A DNA stretch of 64,000 nt, taken from Salmonella enterica subsp. diarizonae. GTDB lineage: Bacteria > Pseudomonadota > Gammaproteobacteria > Enterobacterales > Enterobacteriaceae. The notes under the pieces are model-generated. The model did not search any database. It worked only from the letters and a program-made list of their open reading frames with translations, and was not told the DNA's origin. The stretch spans positions 23,740-87,739 of the forward strand of contig NZ_VXJV01000013.1 in NCBI RefSeq assembly GCF_008692785.1, in the 5' to 3' direction. A program made the position numbers and the translations under genes. Within the stretch, counting starts at the first letter, position 1; each line of letters starts with the position of its first letter. Below are positions 41,042-52,724 of this stretch, in pieces.

Positions 41042-42478
41042 TTATTGGCTTAACAGACCGTTTTTACGCGCCTGATCTTCCCACTGCGGTACAACCGTTT
41101 TCAGGAAGTCCTGCTTCTCGGCGTTGATTTGTTGCATATTCAAACCAATCGCTTTCTGCGCCTTCTCTTTCGTCGAAATATCCGGCAGCGGGATTTCATG
41201 GGTAATGCCTTTGGTTGCCAGCAGTCGCGCCAGTTTAGTGCGGGCATCCGCGGCTTTATCCATCGCGCTGCCTAACATCCGTAGACCTTCTTCCGGAGCA
41301 TGCATATGAATACCGTGTGACGCAATCGCCAGATCCCAACGCCACTGCGCGTGGCGAATATCGTTCAGAATCGGTTTCATTTCCGCGTCTGTCGCCCCCG
41401 CATCCCATGCGGCTTTCGCTTCGAAGTGGGCATGAACCAGCTGATCTTCTACTTTGATTTTCAGATCGTGAATCGCCTGCTTGCGTTCGGCCACCACGTT
41501 TTGCAGCGTAGCTTTATCCTGGGTATGGCAGTTGGCGCAGGTTTGGGCGAAATTGTCGAACGGGTTGCCGATTTTATGGTCGGTGTAGAGCTTGCCTTCG
41601 GCGTTCTGTACTTTCGGCATGTGGCAGTCGATACAGGTCACGTTATTCTTACCGTGAATGCCCGCGCTCCAGGTTTCATATTCCGGGTGCTGCGCTTTGA
41701 GCATTGGCGTTTTCGACAACGAGTTTGTCCAGTCGGAGAAAGCGATGGCGTCGTAATATTTCTCCATATTTTCGACCTTCATGCCTTCGTCCCACGGGAA
41801 TTTAACGGCTTTATTTTTACCCTCAAAGTAGTACTCAACATGGCACTGTCCACAGACCATCGATTGCTGATCAAACCGTCCCGCTTTATCAAACGGTTTG
41901 CCGATAGCCTCCATCGCCCGTTCGGCATAGGGACGTGACAACGTTAACGCGGGTTTCCCCTGGGCGAAATCGTCCGAAGCGGTGTTATGGCAGTCGGCAC
42001 AGCCCAAATCGTTGACAATTTCCGGGCCACCGCGCGCCCATTTGCCATGAAAGTAGCCGTCTTCGCCCTCTTGCTGGATAAGGCGCGCGACATCAGGGCT
42101 TTTACAGCTCCAGCAGGCCATTGGCAGCGGGCCGTCTTCCGCCGTTTTTGGCGCGCCGGTACGCAGCGTTTCGCGCACGTCAGTTACCGCATACGCGTGG
42201 CCGCGTGGTTTGTTGTAATCACGGGAGAAGGGATATCCCGCCCACAAGATCACCAGACGAGGGTCTTCCGCCAGCGCATCTTCACGGGCAGACTGTTCTG
42301 ACGTCGCTTTCCATGACTGATATTGGTCGGGGTGTTGAGGCGCGAACGTTTCATTTTTCGCTTCAACAGTAACGGTTTTTGCAGATACAGGCGTTTGCTC
42401 AGCGTAAACAGAGGTAATGAAGAAAAAAGGAAATATAAGGCTGAAGAAACGGCGTGCGCGTAGTGTTTTCCTTGCCAT
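41042..42478 (-). CDS. nrfA: cytochrome c552 nitrite reductase NrfA
   Basis: The 478-aa periplasmic pentaheme enzyme reduces nitrite to ammonia with six electrons. It has a signal peptide ([16 protein letters not shown]) and five heme motifs: the catalytic CWSCK (Lys ligand) plus CADCH, CGQCH, CIDCH and CANCH. First gene of nrfABCDEFG, divergent from acs. Anaerobic expression via FNR with NarL/NarP is expected; a candidate FNR site is at 42608. Confidence 0.97.
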   Translation of the reverse strand: MARKTLRARRFFSLIFPFFFITSVYAEQTPVSAKTVTVEAKNETFAPQHPDQYQSWKATSEQSAREDALAEDPRLVILWAGYPFSRDYNKPRGHAYAVTDVRETLRTGAPKTAEDGPLPMACWSCKSPDVARLIQQEGEDGYFHGKWARGGPEIVNDLGCADCHNTASDDFAQGKPALTLSRPYAERAMEAIGKPFDKAGRFDQQSMVCGQCHVEYYFEGKNKAVKFPWDEGMKVENMEKYYDAIAFSDWTNSLSKTPMLKAQHPEYETWSAGIHGKNNVTCIDCHMPKVQNAEGKLYTDHKIGNPFDNFAQTCANCHTQDKATLQNVVAERKQAIHDLKIKVEDQLVHAHFEAKAAWDAGATDAEMKPILNDIRHAQWRWDLAIASHGIHMHAPEEGLRMLGSAMDKAADARTKLARLLATKGITHEIPLPDISTKEKAQKAIGLNMQQINAEKQDFLKTVVPQWEDQARKNGLLSQ

Positions 42479-42607
42479 AGAGGTCTCATCCAGATTGCGC
42501 CATTATCTTTAATGGCGATTTTTTATCGTTTTCCATAACAGCAACCGCACAAATACTGTTATTACATTGCTCCCCTCTATGTGTAACAAATAACCACACT
42601 TAAAATG

Positions 42608-42621
42608 TTGTCTTTAATCAA
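42608..42621 (-). promoter_or_regulatory. candidate FNR site of the nrf operon
   Basis: On the minus strand TTGATTAAAGACAA matches TTGAT-N4-ATCAA with one perfect half and two mismatches in the other. It lies about 136 bp upstream of nrfA, compatible with a site near -41 and a leader of about 95 nt. Confidence 0.5.
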
Positions 42622-42813
42622 TTGTAAGTGTATGTAAAATACCACTTTAGAGTTAGTAGCCTGGACAAAACTCCCTCTCTTTTGTGATTTCCGGACACGG
42701 ATCACTTTTTAAAAAAAATTTCATATAACGTCATGTTATCCCGAAAATTTATCTAATTTTGCGGGACACAATCAAAAAAAACATTGCTGCTTATTTGCAC
42801 AGTTCCCTTTTTG

Positions 42814-42829
42814 CGTGATCTGTCGCCCA
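42814..42829 (+). promoter_or_regulatory. CRP site I of acs P2
   Basis: CGTGATCTGTCGCCCA matches seven of ten CRP core positions. With the -10 at 42879-42884 and a start near 42891 its centre is at about -69.5, the position described for CRP site I of E. coli acs. Confidence 0.6.
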
Positions 42830-42878
42830 AATACTAAACAAAACTTATTAAGACCCTACATTTAACGTTTATGCGACA

Positions 42879-42884
42879 TATCAT
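42879..42884 (+). promoter_or_regulatory. -10 element of acs P2
   Basis: TATCAT lies 32 bp before the acs ATG, at the distance expected from the CRP site at 42814. No good -35 is seen, as usual for this CRP-dependent class. Confidence 0.55.
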
Positions 42885-42910
42885 TAACATCTTACAAGGA
42901 GAACAACAGC

Positions 42911-44869
42911 ATGAGCCAAACACATAAACACGCCATTCCCGCCAATGTTGCGGATCGTTGCCTGATAAATCCAGAGCAGTATGAGACTAAATATAAACAG
43001 TCTATTAACGACCCCAATACGTTTTGGGGCGAACAGGGAAAAATTCTCGACTGGATCACCCCGTACCAAAAAGTGAAAAACACCTCCTTTGCGCCAGGCA
43101 ATGTGTCGATTAAATGGTACGAGGACGGCACGCTGAATCTGGCGGCGAACTGTCTTGACCGCCATTTGCAGGAAAATGGCGATCGCACCGCCATTATCTG
43201 GGAAGGCGATGACGCGTCGCAGAGTAAACATATCTCTTATCGCGAACTGCATCGCGATGTCTGCCGTTTCGCGAATACGCTGCTGGATCTGGGCATTAAA
43301 AAAGGCGATGTGGTGGCGATTTATATGCCGATGGTGCCGGAAGCGGCGGTGGCAATGTTGGCCTGCGCCCGCATCGGCGCGGTGCATTCGGTGATCTTCG
43401 GGGGGTTCTCGCCAGAAGCCGTCGCCGGACGCATTATCGACTCCAGCTCGCGACTGGTGATCACCGCTGACGAAGGTGTACGCGCCGGACGCAGTATCCC
43501 GCTGAAAAAGAATGTCGATGACGCGCTGAAAAACCCGAATGTCACTAGCGTTGAGCATGTGATCGTCCTGAAGCGCACCGGCGGCAACATTGACTGGCAA
43601 GAAGACCGCGACCTGTGGTGGCGCGATCTGATTGAAAAAGCCAGCCCTGAACACCAGCCTGAAGCGATGAATGCCGAAGATCCGCTGTTTATCCTTTATA
43701 CCTCCGGCTCCACCGGCAAGCCGAAAGGCGTGCTGCACACCACCGGCGGCTATCTGGTCTACGCCGCGACCACCTTTAAGTATGTCTTTGATTATCACCC
43801 TGGCGATATTTACTGGTGTACCGCCGATGTGGGTTGGGTGACGGGGCACAGCTATCTGTTGTATGGTCCTCTGGCCTGCGGCGCGACCACCTTAATGTTT
43901 GAAGGCGTGCCGAATTGGCCGACGCCCGCTCGCATGTGCCAGGTGGTCGACAAACACCAGGTCAACATTCTCTATACCGCTCCGACGGCAATCCGCGCGC
44001 TGATGGCGGAAGGCGATAAAGCCATTGAAGGCACCGACCGTTCTTCACTACGCATTCTGGGTTCCGTCGGCGAGCCGATCAACCCCGAAGCGTGGGAATG
44101 GTACTGGAAGAAGATCGGCAAGGAAAAATGCCCGGTCGTCGACACCTGGTGGCAGACTGAAACAGGCGGTTTTATGATCACGCCGCTACCAGGCGCTACC
44201 GAATTGAAAGCCGGTTCCGCCACCCGTCCTTTCTTTGGCGTACAGCCTGCGCTGGTGGATAACGAAGGCCATCCGCAAGAAGGCGCGACGGAAGGCAATC
44301 TGGTCATCACCGATTCCTGGCCGGGCCAGGCGCGCACTCTGTTCGGCGATCATGAACGTTTTGAGCAAACCTATTTCTCTACCTTTAAGAATATGTATTT
44401 CAGCGGCGACGGCGCGCGTCGCGATGAAGACGGCTATTACTGGATCACCGGTCGCGTGGATGACGTGTTAAACGTCTCCGGCCACCGTCTGGGTACGGCG
44501 GAAATCGAGTCGGCGCTGGTGGCGCATCCGAAGATCGCCGAAGCGGCGGTGGTGGGTATTCCACACACTATCAAAGGTCAGGCAATTTACGCTTATGTGA
44601 CGCTCAACCACGGCGAGGAGCCGTCGCCAGAACTGTACGCGGAGGTGCGCAACTGGGTACGTAAAGAGATTGGCCCGCTGGCGACGCCGGACGTGCTGCA
44701 CTGGACCGACTCACTGCCAAAAACCCGTTCCGGCAAAATTATGCGCCGTATTTTGCGCAAAATCGCGGCGGGCGATACCAGCAATCTGGGCGATACCTCG
44801 ACTCTCGCCGATCCTGGCGTGGTAGAGAAACTGCTCGAAGAGAAGCAGGCCATCGCGATGCCGTCATAA
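42911..44869 (+). CDS. acs: acetyl-CoA synthetase Acs
   Basis: The 652-aa cytosolic AMP-forming enzyme turns acetate, ATP and CoA into acetyl-CoA for high-affinity acetate scavenging. The nucleotide motif [11 protein letters not shown] (about 263-273) is intact, and the regulatory acetylated lysine is in [10 protein letters not shown] (about 609). RBS AAGGAGA is close to the ATG. It heads acs-yjcH-actP and is activated by CRP at the carbon-starvation transition. Confidence 0.97.
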   Translation: MSQTHKHAIPANVADRCLINPEQYETKYKQSINDPNTFWGEQGKILDWITPYQKVKNTSFAPGNVSIKWYEDGTLNLAANCLDRHLQENGDRTAIIWEGDDASQSKHISYRELHRDVCRFANTLLDLGIKKGDVVAIYMPMVPEAAVAMLACARIGAVHSVIFGGFSPEAVAGRIIDSSSRLVITADEGVRAGRSIPLKKNVDDALKNPNVTSVEHVIVLKRTGGNIDWQEDRDLWWRDLIEKASPEHQPEAMNAEDPLFILYTSGSTGKPKGVLHTTGGYLVYAATTFKYVFDYHPGDIYWCTADVGWVTGHSYLLYGPLACGATTLMFEGVPNWPTPARMCQVVDKHQVNILYTAPTAIRALMAEGDKAIEGTDRSSLRILGSVGEPINPEAWEWYWKKIGKEKCPVVDTWWQTETGGFMITPLPGATELKAGSATRPFFGVQPALVDNEGHPQEGATEGNLVITDSWPGQARTLFGDHERFEQTYFSTFKNMYFSGDGARRDEDGYYWITGRVDDVLNVSGHRLGTAEIESALVAHPKIAEAAVVGIPHTIKGQAIYAYVTLNHGEEPSPELYAEVRNWVRKEIGPLATPDVLHWTDSLPKTRSGKIMRRILRKIAAGDTSNLGDTSTLADPGVVEKLLEEKQAIAMPS

Positions 44870-44874
44870 CCATA

Positions 44875-44917
44875 AATGCCGGATGGCAACGCGAAAGCGT
44901 TTTATCCGGCCTACGAC
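44875..44917. repeat. REP element after acs
   Basis: TGCCGGATGGCAACGCGAAA followed by GCGTTTTATCCGGCCTAC is a REP palindrome five bases after the acs stop. Confidence 0.75.
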
Positions 44918-44968
44918 CCTACCCCTGCCCTCTCTCAAACCGGGAGAGGGAAATATAAAAAAACCTCC

Positions 44969-45094
44969 CCAAAGGATTTCGCGTTGCAGGAAGGCGGCAA
45001 GCGAGCACATCCCCAACAGCATAGTTCACTATGTGACTGGGGTGCGCGAGTGCGGCCAACGCGCCTGCGGCGTGAAAGACGAAGGGGATACCTC
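44969..45094. repeat. ERIC (IRU) element
   Basis: The interval contains the diagnostic ERIC core CATCCCCAACAGCATAG near 45008 and TATGTGACTGGGGTGCGCGA near 45030, then GCGGCCAACGCGCCTGCGGC. Length is near the usual 126 bp. It lies between acs and yjcH and is transcribed as part of the operon leader of yjcH. Confidence 0.8.
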
Positions 45095-45107
45095 TGGAGA
45101 CTCTGTG

Positions 45108-47068
<1,961 letters not shown>

Positions 47069-47076
47069 TCTTACCG

Positions 47077-47105
47077 TTTCCTCCGGCCCTGTGGGTCGGA
47101 GGAAA
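47077..47105. terminator. bidirectional terminator actP / lrgB
   Basis: TTTCCTCCG / CGGAGGAAA stem lies between the convergent actP and the LrgB-like gene, with A/T runs at both sides. Confidence 0.65.
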
Positions 47106-47106
47106 A

Positions 47107-47796
47107 TCAGAACATCACCATCGCCACCAGCGGGGCTGCCAGCACCATCACCACGCCGGACAGCATCATTACCAGACTGGCGACAACGCCCTCCTGCTGA
47201 CCAAGTTCATAGGAGCGCGCCGTGCCCGCCCCATGTGACGCCGCACCGAAACCGGCCCCTTTTGCCATGCCTTCCCGGATAGAGAGACGCAAAAATAGCG
47301 CGTCGCCGACCGCCATGCCAAACACGCCAGTGACGACCACGAACAACGCCACCAGATCCGGCTGCCCGCCCAGGGGTTCTGCCGCCGCCAGCGCAAACGG
47401 CGTGGTAACGGAACGTACCGCCAGACTACGCTGGATCTCATCCGACAATGTGAACAGACGCGCCAGCCAAACGGAACTGGTGACCGCCACCACCGTCGCC
47501 GTCACTACGCCAGCGGTGAGCGACATCCAGTGACGTTTGATAATCGCGAGGTTATCGTACACCGGCACCGCAAAGGCAATGGTCGCCGGACCGAGTAGCC
47601 ACAATAGCCAGTGCGATTCGCCAATGTAGTTTTGCCAGGAGATATGACCGAACACCAGCATTAATACCAGCAGTGCCGGCGTCAACACTAATGGCATCAA
47701 CGGCAGTTTGCGAAAACGGCGATACAGACGCTTATTGGCGAAGTAAATCCCCAGCGTAATAACCAGGCACAGTACGCTTAACTGAAAGTTATTCAC
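47107..47796 (-). CDS. LrgB/CidB-family membrane protein
   Basis: The 229-aa inner-membrane protein has about six to seven helices and the LrgB family pattern: RSVTTPFALAAAEPLGGQPDL near 125-145 and AASHGAGTARSYELG near 183-197. Such proteins pair with LrgA/CidA holin-like partners and were linked to murein hydrolase control and to pyruvate or glycolate transport in other bacteria. E. coli YohK is a paralogue; the gene at this locus has no K-12 counterpart I recall. It overlaps the upstream LrgA-like gene by eight bases. Confidence 0.85.
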   Translation of the reverse strand: MNNFQLSVLCLVITLGIYFANKRLYRRFRKLPLMPLVLTPALLVLMLVFGHISWQNYIGESHWLLWLLGPATIAFAVPVYDNLAIIKRHWMSLTAGVVTATVVAVTSSVWLARLFTLSDEIQRSLAVRSVTTPFALAAAEPLGGQPDLVALFVVVTGVFGMAVGDALFLRLSIREGMAKGAGFGAASHGAGTARSYELGQQEGVVASLVMMLSGVVMVLAAPLVAMVMF

Positions 47797-48199
47797 GGTT
47801 TAGCCTGCTCATCTCATAGCGATATACTTTATCCACCACCCACGCCGTCGCGCCGAGTACCATTAAGGTACTGATCGCTATCACCGAGAAGATGCGCCAG
47901 CCGTCCACCAGCAATAGATGGGCATAGTTCACTACCGCCACGACGGCGGGGACAAAAAATAGCAGCATCTCCGCCAGCAGCCAGCGCGCGCCTGCGCGTA
48001 CCCAGCTAAGCGGAATAATCCGGCAAACGATCAGCGCCAGCATAAGCACCATGCCGACCAGATTCGCGGGTAACGGCAGGCGCAGCCAGGAGACAAGATA
48101 TTGGGAAAAAATGAATAAACCTGCATATAGCAGTACCTGAACCGGTACCTGGAGTCGTTGCACAACGGCAGGCGTAACGCGGCTTATCGCCACAGCCAT
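47789..48199 (-). CDS. LrgA/CidA-family (holin-like) membrane protein
   Basis: The 136-aa protein has four hydrophobic helices and the family stretch LLYAGLFIFSQYLVSWLRLP followed by LPANLVGMVLMLAL. It is predicted to form a complex with the LrgB-like protein encoded next; E. coli YohJ is a paralogue. Start 48199 (MAVAISRVTPAVV) is chosen as the first Met near the domain; an upstream in-frame ATG at 48304 adds 35 residues of unlikely sequence overlapping the divergent promoter. The pair is divergent from a LysR regulator. Confidence 0.82.
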   Translation of the reverse strand: MAVAISRVTPAVVQRLQVPVQVLLYAGLFIFSQYLVSWLRLPLPANLVGMVLMLALIVCRIIPLSWVRAGARWLLAEMLLFFVPAVVAVVNYAHLLLVDGWRIFSVIAISTLMVLGATAWVVDKVYRYEMSRLNRE

Positions 48200-48302
48200 G
48201 AGGGAATGTCCTGAAAAATAATACGGAGCGCCAGTATAGAGAACCTCCGTCACGGGCAGAAATGAATTAAAATCATTGCAGACATAGTCGGAAGGAATAA
48301 TC

Positions 48303-49187
48303 ATGGATATCAGAACGCTGCGTTATTTTGTCGAGGTGGTGCGCCAACAAAGTTTCACCCGCGCAGCGGAGAAGTTATTTGTCACCCAGCCCACCATTAG
48401 CAAGATGCTGAAAAATCTTGAAGATGAGCTTAACTGTACGCTACTGATCCGCGACGGACGTAAGTTATTGCTGACCGATACCGGGCGCGTGGTGTTTGAA
48501 CGCGGTCTGGCGATCCTCGCTGAGTTTCGCCAGTTAGAGGCTGAGTTGAGCGATATTAACCATCTCAATAAAGGCTTGCTGCGGCTGGGTATTCCCCCGA
48601 TGGTCGGCATGTTGATGGCCGGGCCAATCAGTTTGTTTCGACAACGCTACCCTGGCGTTGAACTAAAAATTTCGGAGTTTGGCGGCCTGACGGTGCAGCA
48701 GGCAGTAATGAATGGCGAGCTGGATGTCGCGATGACCGCGCTTCCGGTGGAAGAAGCAAGCGGACTGACGACGTTATCGCTGTTCAGTCATCCGCTGTGC
48801 GTGCTGGTCCCCCGTTCCGGTCAGTGGATAACCTGCGACTCCATCGCGCCTGAAGCTCTGGCGGAGCATCCACTTCTTATCTACAACGAAGATTTTGCTC
48901 TGAGCCGCCAGTTGATGACCTTATTTAGCCAGCATGACGTAAAACCACGGATTGCAGTCCGCAGCGGGCAATGGGATTTTCTCGCCGCCATGGTGCAAGC
49001 GGGCGTCGGCATCGCCATTTTGCCGGAACCGATTTGTCAGCGCCTGGATAAGGCCACGCTGCGCTGGCTGCCGCTGGAAAGCGATCTCCGCTGGCAGTTG
49101 GGCATGATTTGGCGCGAGGGCGTGTATCTGTCGCACAGCGCTCGGGCATGGTTAACCTGTTGCGAAGGGTTTTGGTTAAAATCATAG
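48303..49187 (+). CDS. LysR-family regulator, probably of lrgAB-like operon
   Basis: The 294-aa regulator has the N-terminal winged HTH (MDIRTLRYFVEVVRQQSFTRAAEKL, TQPTISKMLKNLE) and a substrate-binding effector domain from about residue 90. It is divergent from the LrgA/LrgB pair with about 100 bp between starts, the usual LysR layout, as with CidR and cidAB in firmicutes. The effector is not known; acetate or pyruvate is a guess by analogy and by the acs-actP neighbours. Confidence 0.88.
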   Translation: MDIRTLRYFVEVVRQQSFTRAAEKLFVTQPTISKMLKNLEDELNCTLLIRDGRKLLLTDTGRVVFERGLAILAEFRQLEAELSDINHLNKGLLRLGIPPMVGMLMAGPISLFRQRYPGVELKISEFGGLTVQQAVMNGELDVAMTALPVEEASGLTTLSLFSHPLCVLVPRSGQWITCDSIAPEALAEHPLLIYNEDFALSRQLMTLFSQHDVKPRIAVRSGQWDFLAAMVQAGVGIAILPEPICQRLDKATLRWLPLESDLRWQLGMIWREGVYLSHSARAWLTCCEGFWLKS

Positions 49188-49194
49188 TCGTGCT

Positions 49195-49230
49195 CCCAGG
49201 CCCGGTAAGCATCGCGCCACCGGGCCACAA
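49195..49230. repeat. REP-like hairpin between lysR gene and yjcE
   Basis: GGCCCGGTAAGCATCGCG followed by CCACCGGGCC forms a hairpin between convergent genes and may end both transcripts. Confidence 0.55.
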
Positions 49231-49233
49231 GGA

Positions 49234-50880
49234 CTATTGATTTTCTATCAGCAGCGCTTCCATCAAATCCAGGTCATGCAGCAGCTTTTGCAATGTTTCA
49301 TTGCTGATCTCTCGCGTGGCGCGCAGATGATACAACTCGGCACGTTCGGAACGCAGCGCGGCAAGACGGAAACGCCGCTCCAGGTTTTCTTCCTGTATGG
49401 AGCTTTCGACATCGTTTCGTCCATCGGCACGGCGACGTAAGTTACCAATGACACGAGAGCTTACTTCAGTAAGCAACTGATTATCGATGTTTTCTTCGGT
49501 ATCCGCCGCCAGACGCTCTTCCATTTTCTGAATGGCGATAATCGCCACTTCCGCCGTCGCCGCACGGGCGATACGCTCCTCTTTCAACTGTTGCGCATGA
49601 TCGGCGACTTCCAGATGTTGCAGCAGCAGCGGCAGCATGATCACGCCGACAAATAGCGAGAACAGAATGACGCCAGCCGCCAGGAATACCAGTTCATAAC
49701 GCGCCGGAAATCCGCTGCCATTCGGTAAAAGTAACGGTATAGAGAGCACACCAGCCAATGTGATCGCCCCACGAACGCCAGCGAAGGAAGCAATCAGAAT
49801 TTCACGTGACGTCCAGTTGGCGAACTCCATCGGTTTCTTCTTCAAAAAGCGCAGGCTGAACTTTTTCATGGCCCACAGCCAGCCGAAGCGAACCAGCATT
49901 AATGCCGCATAAATCAGCACGATATCGGTAAAGAGCATCCAGGTTTCGACATTCGGGTCAGCTTCCGCCGCCGCCAGCGAAGACTCCAGAATACCCGGCA
50001 ATTGCAGTCCCAACAGCAGAAAGACCATACCGTTAAAGACAAATTCCAGCATCGCCCAGGTACTGTTAGCACGCAAACGCATTGCCAGCGGCGCACGGCG
50101 CATTACGCCAGATCGGGTGATGGTCATCCCGGCGGCAACGGCGGCCAGAATGCCTGAGACGCCAATATGTTCGGCAATCAGGTAAGACGCGAAGGGCAGC
50201 AGAAATAGCAGGACGATTTGCGTCGCGGGCTCATCGCCGCCCCAGCGGCTCAAAAAACGCAGCGATCGGCCATACAGCCAACTGACCACAAAACCCGCCA
50301 GAATACCGCCGATAGCAACCTTAAAAAACTCCAGCGTCGCGCCGCCGACGGTAAACACCATCGTCCCCATCGCGACCGCGACGGCGAATTTCAGCGATAC
50401 CAGACCGGAGGCGTCGTTCATTAACGCCTCGCCCTGCAGAATGCCCATGATTTTTTTCGGGATACGCCCCTCGCCCACAATTCCGGAGAGCGCTACCGCA
50501 TCGGTCGGCGACAACACGGCGGCCAGCGCAAAAGCGGGGATCAGCGGAATGCCGGGCACCAGCCAATAAATCAGGAAGCCGATCCCAACGACCGTCACCA
50601 GAACCAGCGCCAGCGCCAGCCCGAAAATCTCCCGCCCATGTTCAAGAAATTCACGGGTCGGCGTTTTCCAGCCATCCGCAAACAGCAGCGGTGGAATAAA
50701 CAGCACCAGGAAGAGCTCCGGGTCGAACTCCACATGCAAACCAAACGTCGGCCACGCCAACAGCGCGCCAACGGCGATCTGCATAAGGGGTAAAGGAAGC
50801 TGGAAGGGTAATACACGCGTAAATACCCCCGACAGCGAGACCACAAGGGTCATGATGAGTATTGTGAAGAAAATTTCCAT
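49234..50880 (-). CDS. yjcE: CPA1-family Na+/H+ antiporter YjcE
   Basis: The 548-aa membrane protein has about twelve helices (to about residue 420) and a long C-terminal cytoplasmic tail rich in charged residues with predicted helices (EERIARAATAEVAIIAIQKM...). The family motif LSPTDAVALSGIVGEGRIP (about 127-145) and NDASGLVSLK are visible. It is predicted to exchange Na+ or K+ for H+. The ATG at 50880 (MEIFFTILIM) matches E. coli; the extension to 50925 is not supported. Confidence 0.94.
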   Translation of the reverse strand: MEIFFTILIMTLVVSLSGVFTRVLPFQLPLPLMQIAVGALLAWPTFGLHVEFDPELFLVLFIPPLLFADGWKTPTREFLEHGREIFGLALALVLVTVVGIGFLIYWLVPGIPLIPAFALAAVLSPTDAVALSGIVGEGRIPKKIMGILQGEALMNDASGLVSLKFAVAVAMGTMVFTVGGATLEFFKVAIGGILAGFVVSWLYGRSLRFLSRWGGDEPATQIVLLFLLPFASYLIAEHIGVSGILAAVAAGMTITRSGVMRRAPLAMRLRANSTWAMLEFVFNGMVFLLLGLQLPGILESSLAAAEADPNVETWMLFTDIVLIYAALMLVRFGWLWAMKKFSLRFLKKKPMEFANWTSREILIASFAGVRGAITLAGVLSIPLLLPNGSGFPARYELVFLAAGVILFSLFVGVIMLPLLLQHLEVADHAQQLKEERIARAATAEVAIIAIQKMEERLAADTEENIDNQLLTEVSSRVIGNLRRRADGRNDVESSIQEENLERRFRLAALRSERAELYHLRATREISNETLQKLLHDLDLMEALLIENQ

Positions 50881-51029
50881 GCGTTCCCTGTTTGCGATGT
50901 TTTTTATGATGGAGAGAGGCATCATGCCTCGGTTTCACCTTCTTCAGATTAACGCAAAAGGTAACGTGATGTGTCCTGAAAATGAAAACGGGCGGCCAAC
51001 GCCACCCGTTTTTCAGAACGAAGGTAGAA

Positions 51030-52379
51030 CTAGATAGCCCAGCCGCCGGCATAAAAAGCGACCAACGCGACCGCAATGACGACAGTCCCGATATTCAGTT
51101 TACGCCATTCGCCGGAAACCACACGCCCGACGACCAGCGTGGCAAAGCCGATCATAATCCCGGTGACAATGTTACAGGTCAGTACAATAAATACGGCTGT
51201 CACCAGCCCAGCCATCGCATCGACGAAATCAGCAAAATCGATTTTCGCCACGTTGCTCAGCATCAGCAGACCGACATACATGAGCGCCGGGGCGGTTGCA
51301 TAGACGGGAACGAGATAAGAGAGCGGCGAAAGAAACAGGATCAGTAAAAACAGCACGCCCACGGTAATCGCCGTCAGGCCCGTTTTGCCGCCCGCCGCCG
51401 TACCGGCCGCAGACTCGATATACACCGCGGCTGGCGCCGCCCCGACCAGGCCGGAGAAAACGCTACTCAGGGAGTCGGTGGTTAGCGCTTTACCGCCATC
51501 GATAATTTGTCCGTCTTTGTCCAGCAGATTAGCCTGCCCTGCGACCGCACGGATCGTCCCGGTCGCATCAAATACCGCCGTCATCACCAGCGCCAGTACG
51601 CTTGGCAGGACGACAGGGTTTAACGCGCCCATAATATCCAGGCTGCCGATCAGCGAGTTGCCGTTTTCATCGCTCAACGAAGGCATAGCGAAAATGCCGG
51701 AAAAATGGACGCCAGGATCGAAGAGCAAACCCACAATAGAAATGCCAATAATGGTCAACAGAATGCCGCCGGGGACTTTCAGCTTTTCCAGACCGAGAAT
51801 AACAGCCAGCCCCACCAGCGACATGATCACCGGGAAGGTGTCGAAATCACCCAGCGCGACCGGCAGGCCATCCAGCGGGTTTTTAATGACCAGGCCGACG
51901 CCGTTGGCGGCAATCAGCAACAAAAACAGGCCAATACCGATACCTGTTCCGTGAGCCACGCCCTGTGGCAAGTTACGCAAAATCCAGCTACGAATGCCGG
52001 TAGCGGAGATAATGGTAAACAGTACGCCCATCAGGAATACAGCGCCAAGCGCGACCGGGACGCTAATATGTTGCCCCAATACCAGGCTAAACGCGGTAAA
52101 CGCCGTCAACGAGATAGCGCAACCGATAGCCAGCGGCAGATTCGCCCATAGTCCCATAACAATAGAGCCGACGCCTGCGACCAGGCAGGTCGCCACAAAG
52201 ACGGCGGCAGGCGGGAACCCGGCTTTACCCAGCATCCCTGGCACCACGATGACGGAGTAAACCATCGCGAGGAACGTGGTTAAGCCAGCAACGACTTCCT
52301 GGCGAACGGTGCTCCCGCGTTGTGAAATTTTAAACCAGGCGTCGAGTGAACCGCCGGTACGCGCTGAAGGCGTAGACAT
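51030..52379 (-). CDS. ghxP: guanine/hypoxanthine permease GhxP (YjcD)
   Basis: The 449-aa inner-membrane protein of the NCS2/AzgA-like group imports guanine and hypoxanthine with protons. It has about twelve helices; family motifs [14 protein letters not shown] (about 31-44) and [13 protein letters not shown] (about 270) are present. Start 52379 ([10 protein letters not shown]) has AGGGG nine bases upstream; the ATG at 52388 abuts the AGGGG. PurR-like boxes upstream fit purine repression. Confidence 0.95.
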   Translation of the reverse strand: MSTPSARTGGSLDAWFKISQRGSTVRQEVVAGLTTFLAMVYSVIVVPGMLGKAGFPPAAVFVATCLVAGVGSIVMGLWANLPLAIGCAISLTAFTAFSLVLGQHISVPVALGAVFLMGVLFTIISATGIRSWILRNLPQGVAHGTGIGIGLFLLLIAANGVGLVIKNPLDGLPVALGDFDTFPVIMSLVGLAVILGLEKLKVPGGILLTIIGISIVGLLFDPGVHFSGIFAMPSLSDENGNSLIGSLDIMGALNPVVLPSVLALVMTAVFDATGTIRAVAGQANLLDKDGQIIDGGKALTTDSLSSVFSGLVGAAPAAVYIESAAGTAAGGKTGLTAITVGVLFLLILFLSPLSYLVPVYATAPALMYVGLLMLSNVAKIDFADFVDAMAGLVTAVFIVLTCNIVTGIMIGFATLVVGRVVSGEWRKLNIGTVVIAVALVAFYAGGWAI

Positions 52380-52491
52380 AGAAAACATCCCCTGAGAATT
52401 TATTATTCGTCGGTATACGTGGGAGGTAATCCACTAACAGAGCAACGTTATCTCCTTGTGCTACATTTACGACAATCGGGGTGCCGCAAAA

Positions 52492-52507
52492 AAGCAAACG
52501 TTTAGCT
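52492..52507 (-). promoter_or_regulatory. PurR-like box of ghxP
   Basis: AAGCAAACGTTTAGCT resembles the PurR operator ACGCAAACGTTTTCNT, including the central CAAACGTTT. It lies about 115 bp upstream of the ghxP ATG. Confidence 0.6.
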
Positions 52508-52534
52508 CCACGTATACAAAACGGGTGGCAAAAA

Positions 52535-52550
52535 AGGCAAACGATTATCC
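52535..52550 (-). promoter_or_regulatory. second, weaker PurR-like box
   Basis: AGGCAAACGATTATCC shares GCAAACG with the PurR consensus but deviates in the other half; it lies 43 bp beyond the first box. Confidence 0.35.
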
Positions 52551-52724
52551 AGCGATCATAAACGCTTTTTCAACTGAACTTTGCCGCTTTTTATGCTTTT
52601 CTGCTTAGTATGCTCAATAAATCGCCACACTATGCGCAATCGTTATCGTCACTGCGCAATCCAGCAACAATTTTTCGCATCGCTGTTAGCAAATACGTTG
52701 CGCAATCTGCTCACAAAAACGTCA

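Larger units (their letters stand above)
42479..42910. other. nrfA-acs divergent control region
   Basis: The 432-bp gap holds the nrf promoter with a candidate FNR site and the acs P2 promoter with a CRP site. AT-rich, no coding sequence. Confidence 0.6.
52380..52724. other. ghxP upstream region
   Basis: The 345-bp gap contains the ghxP promoter with two PurR-like boxes and the 3' flank of the convergent-side GST gene. No gene seen. Confidence 0.5.

Noticed and set aside
42884..43849. 321-codon frame on the minus strand opposite acs
   Set aside because: It is the antisense shadow of the GC-rich acs gene, with no ribosome site or domain; acs in the forward frame is fully conserved.
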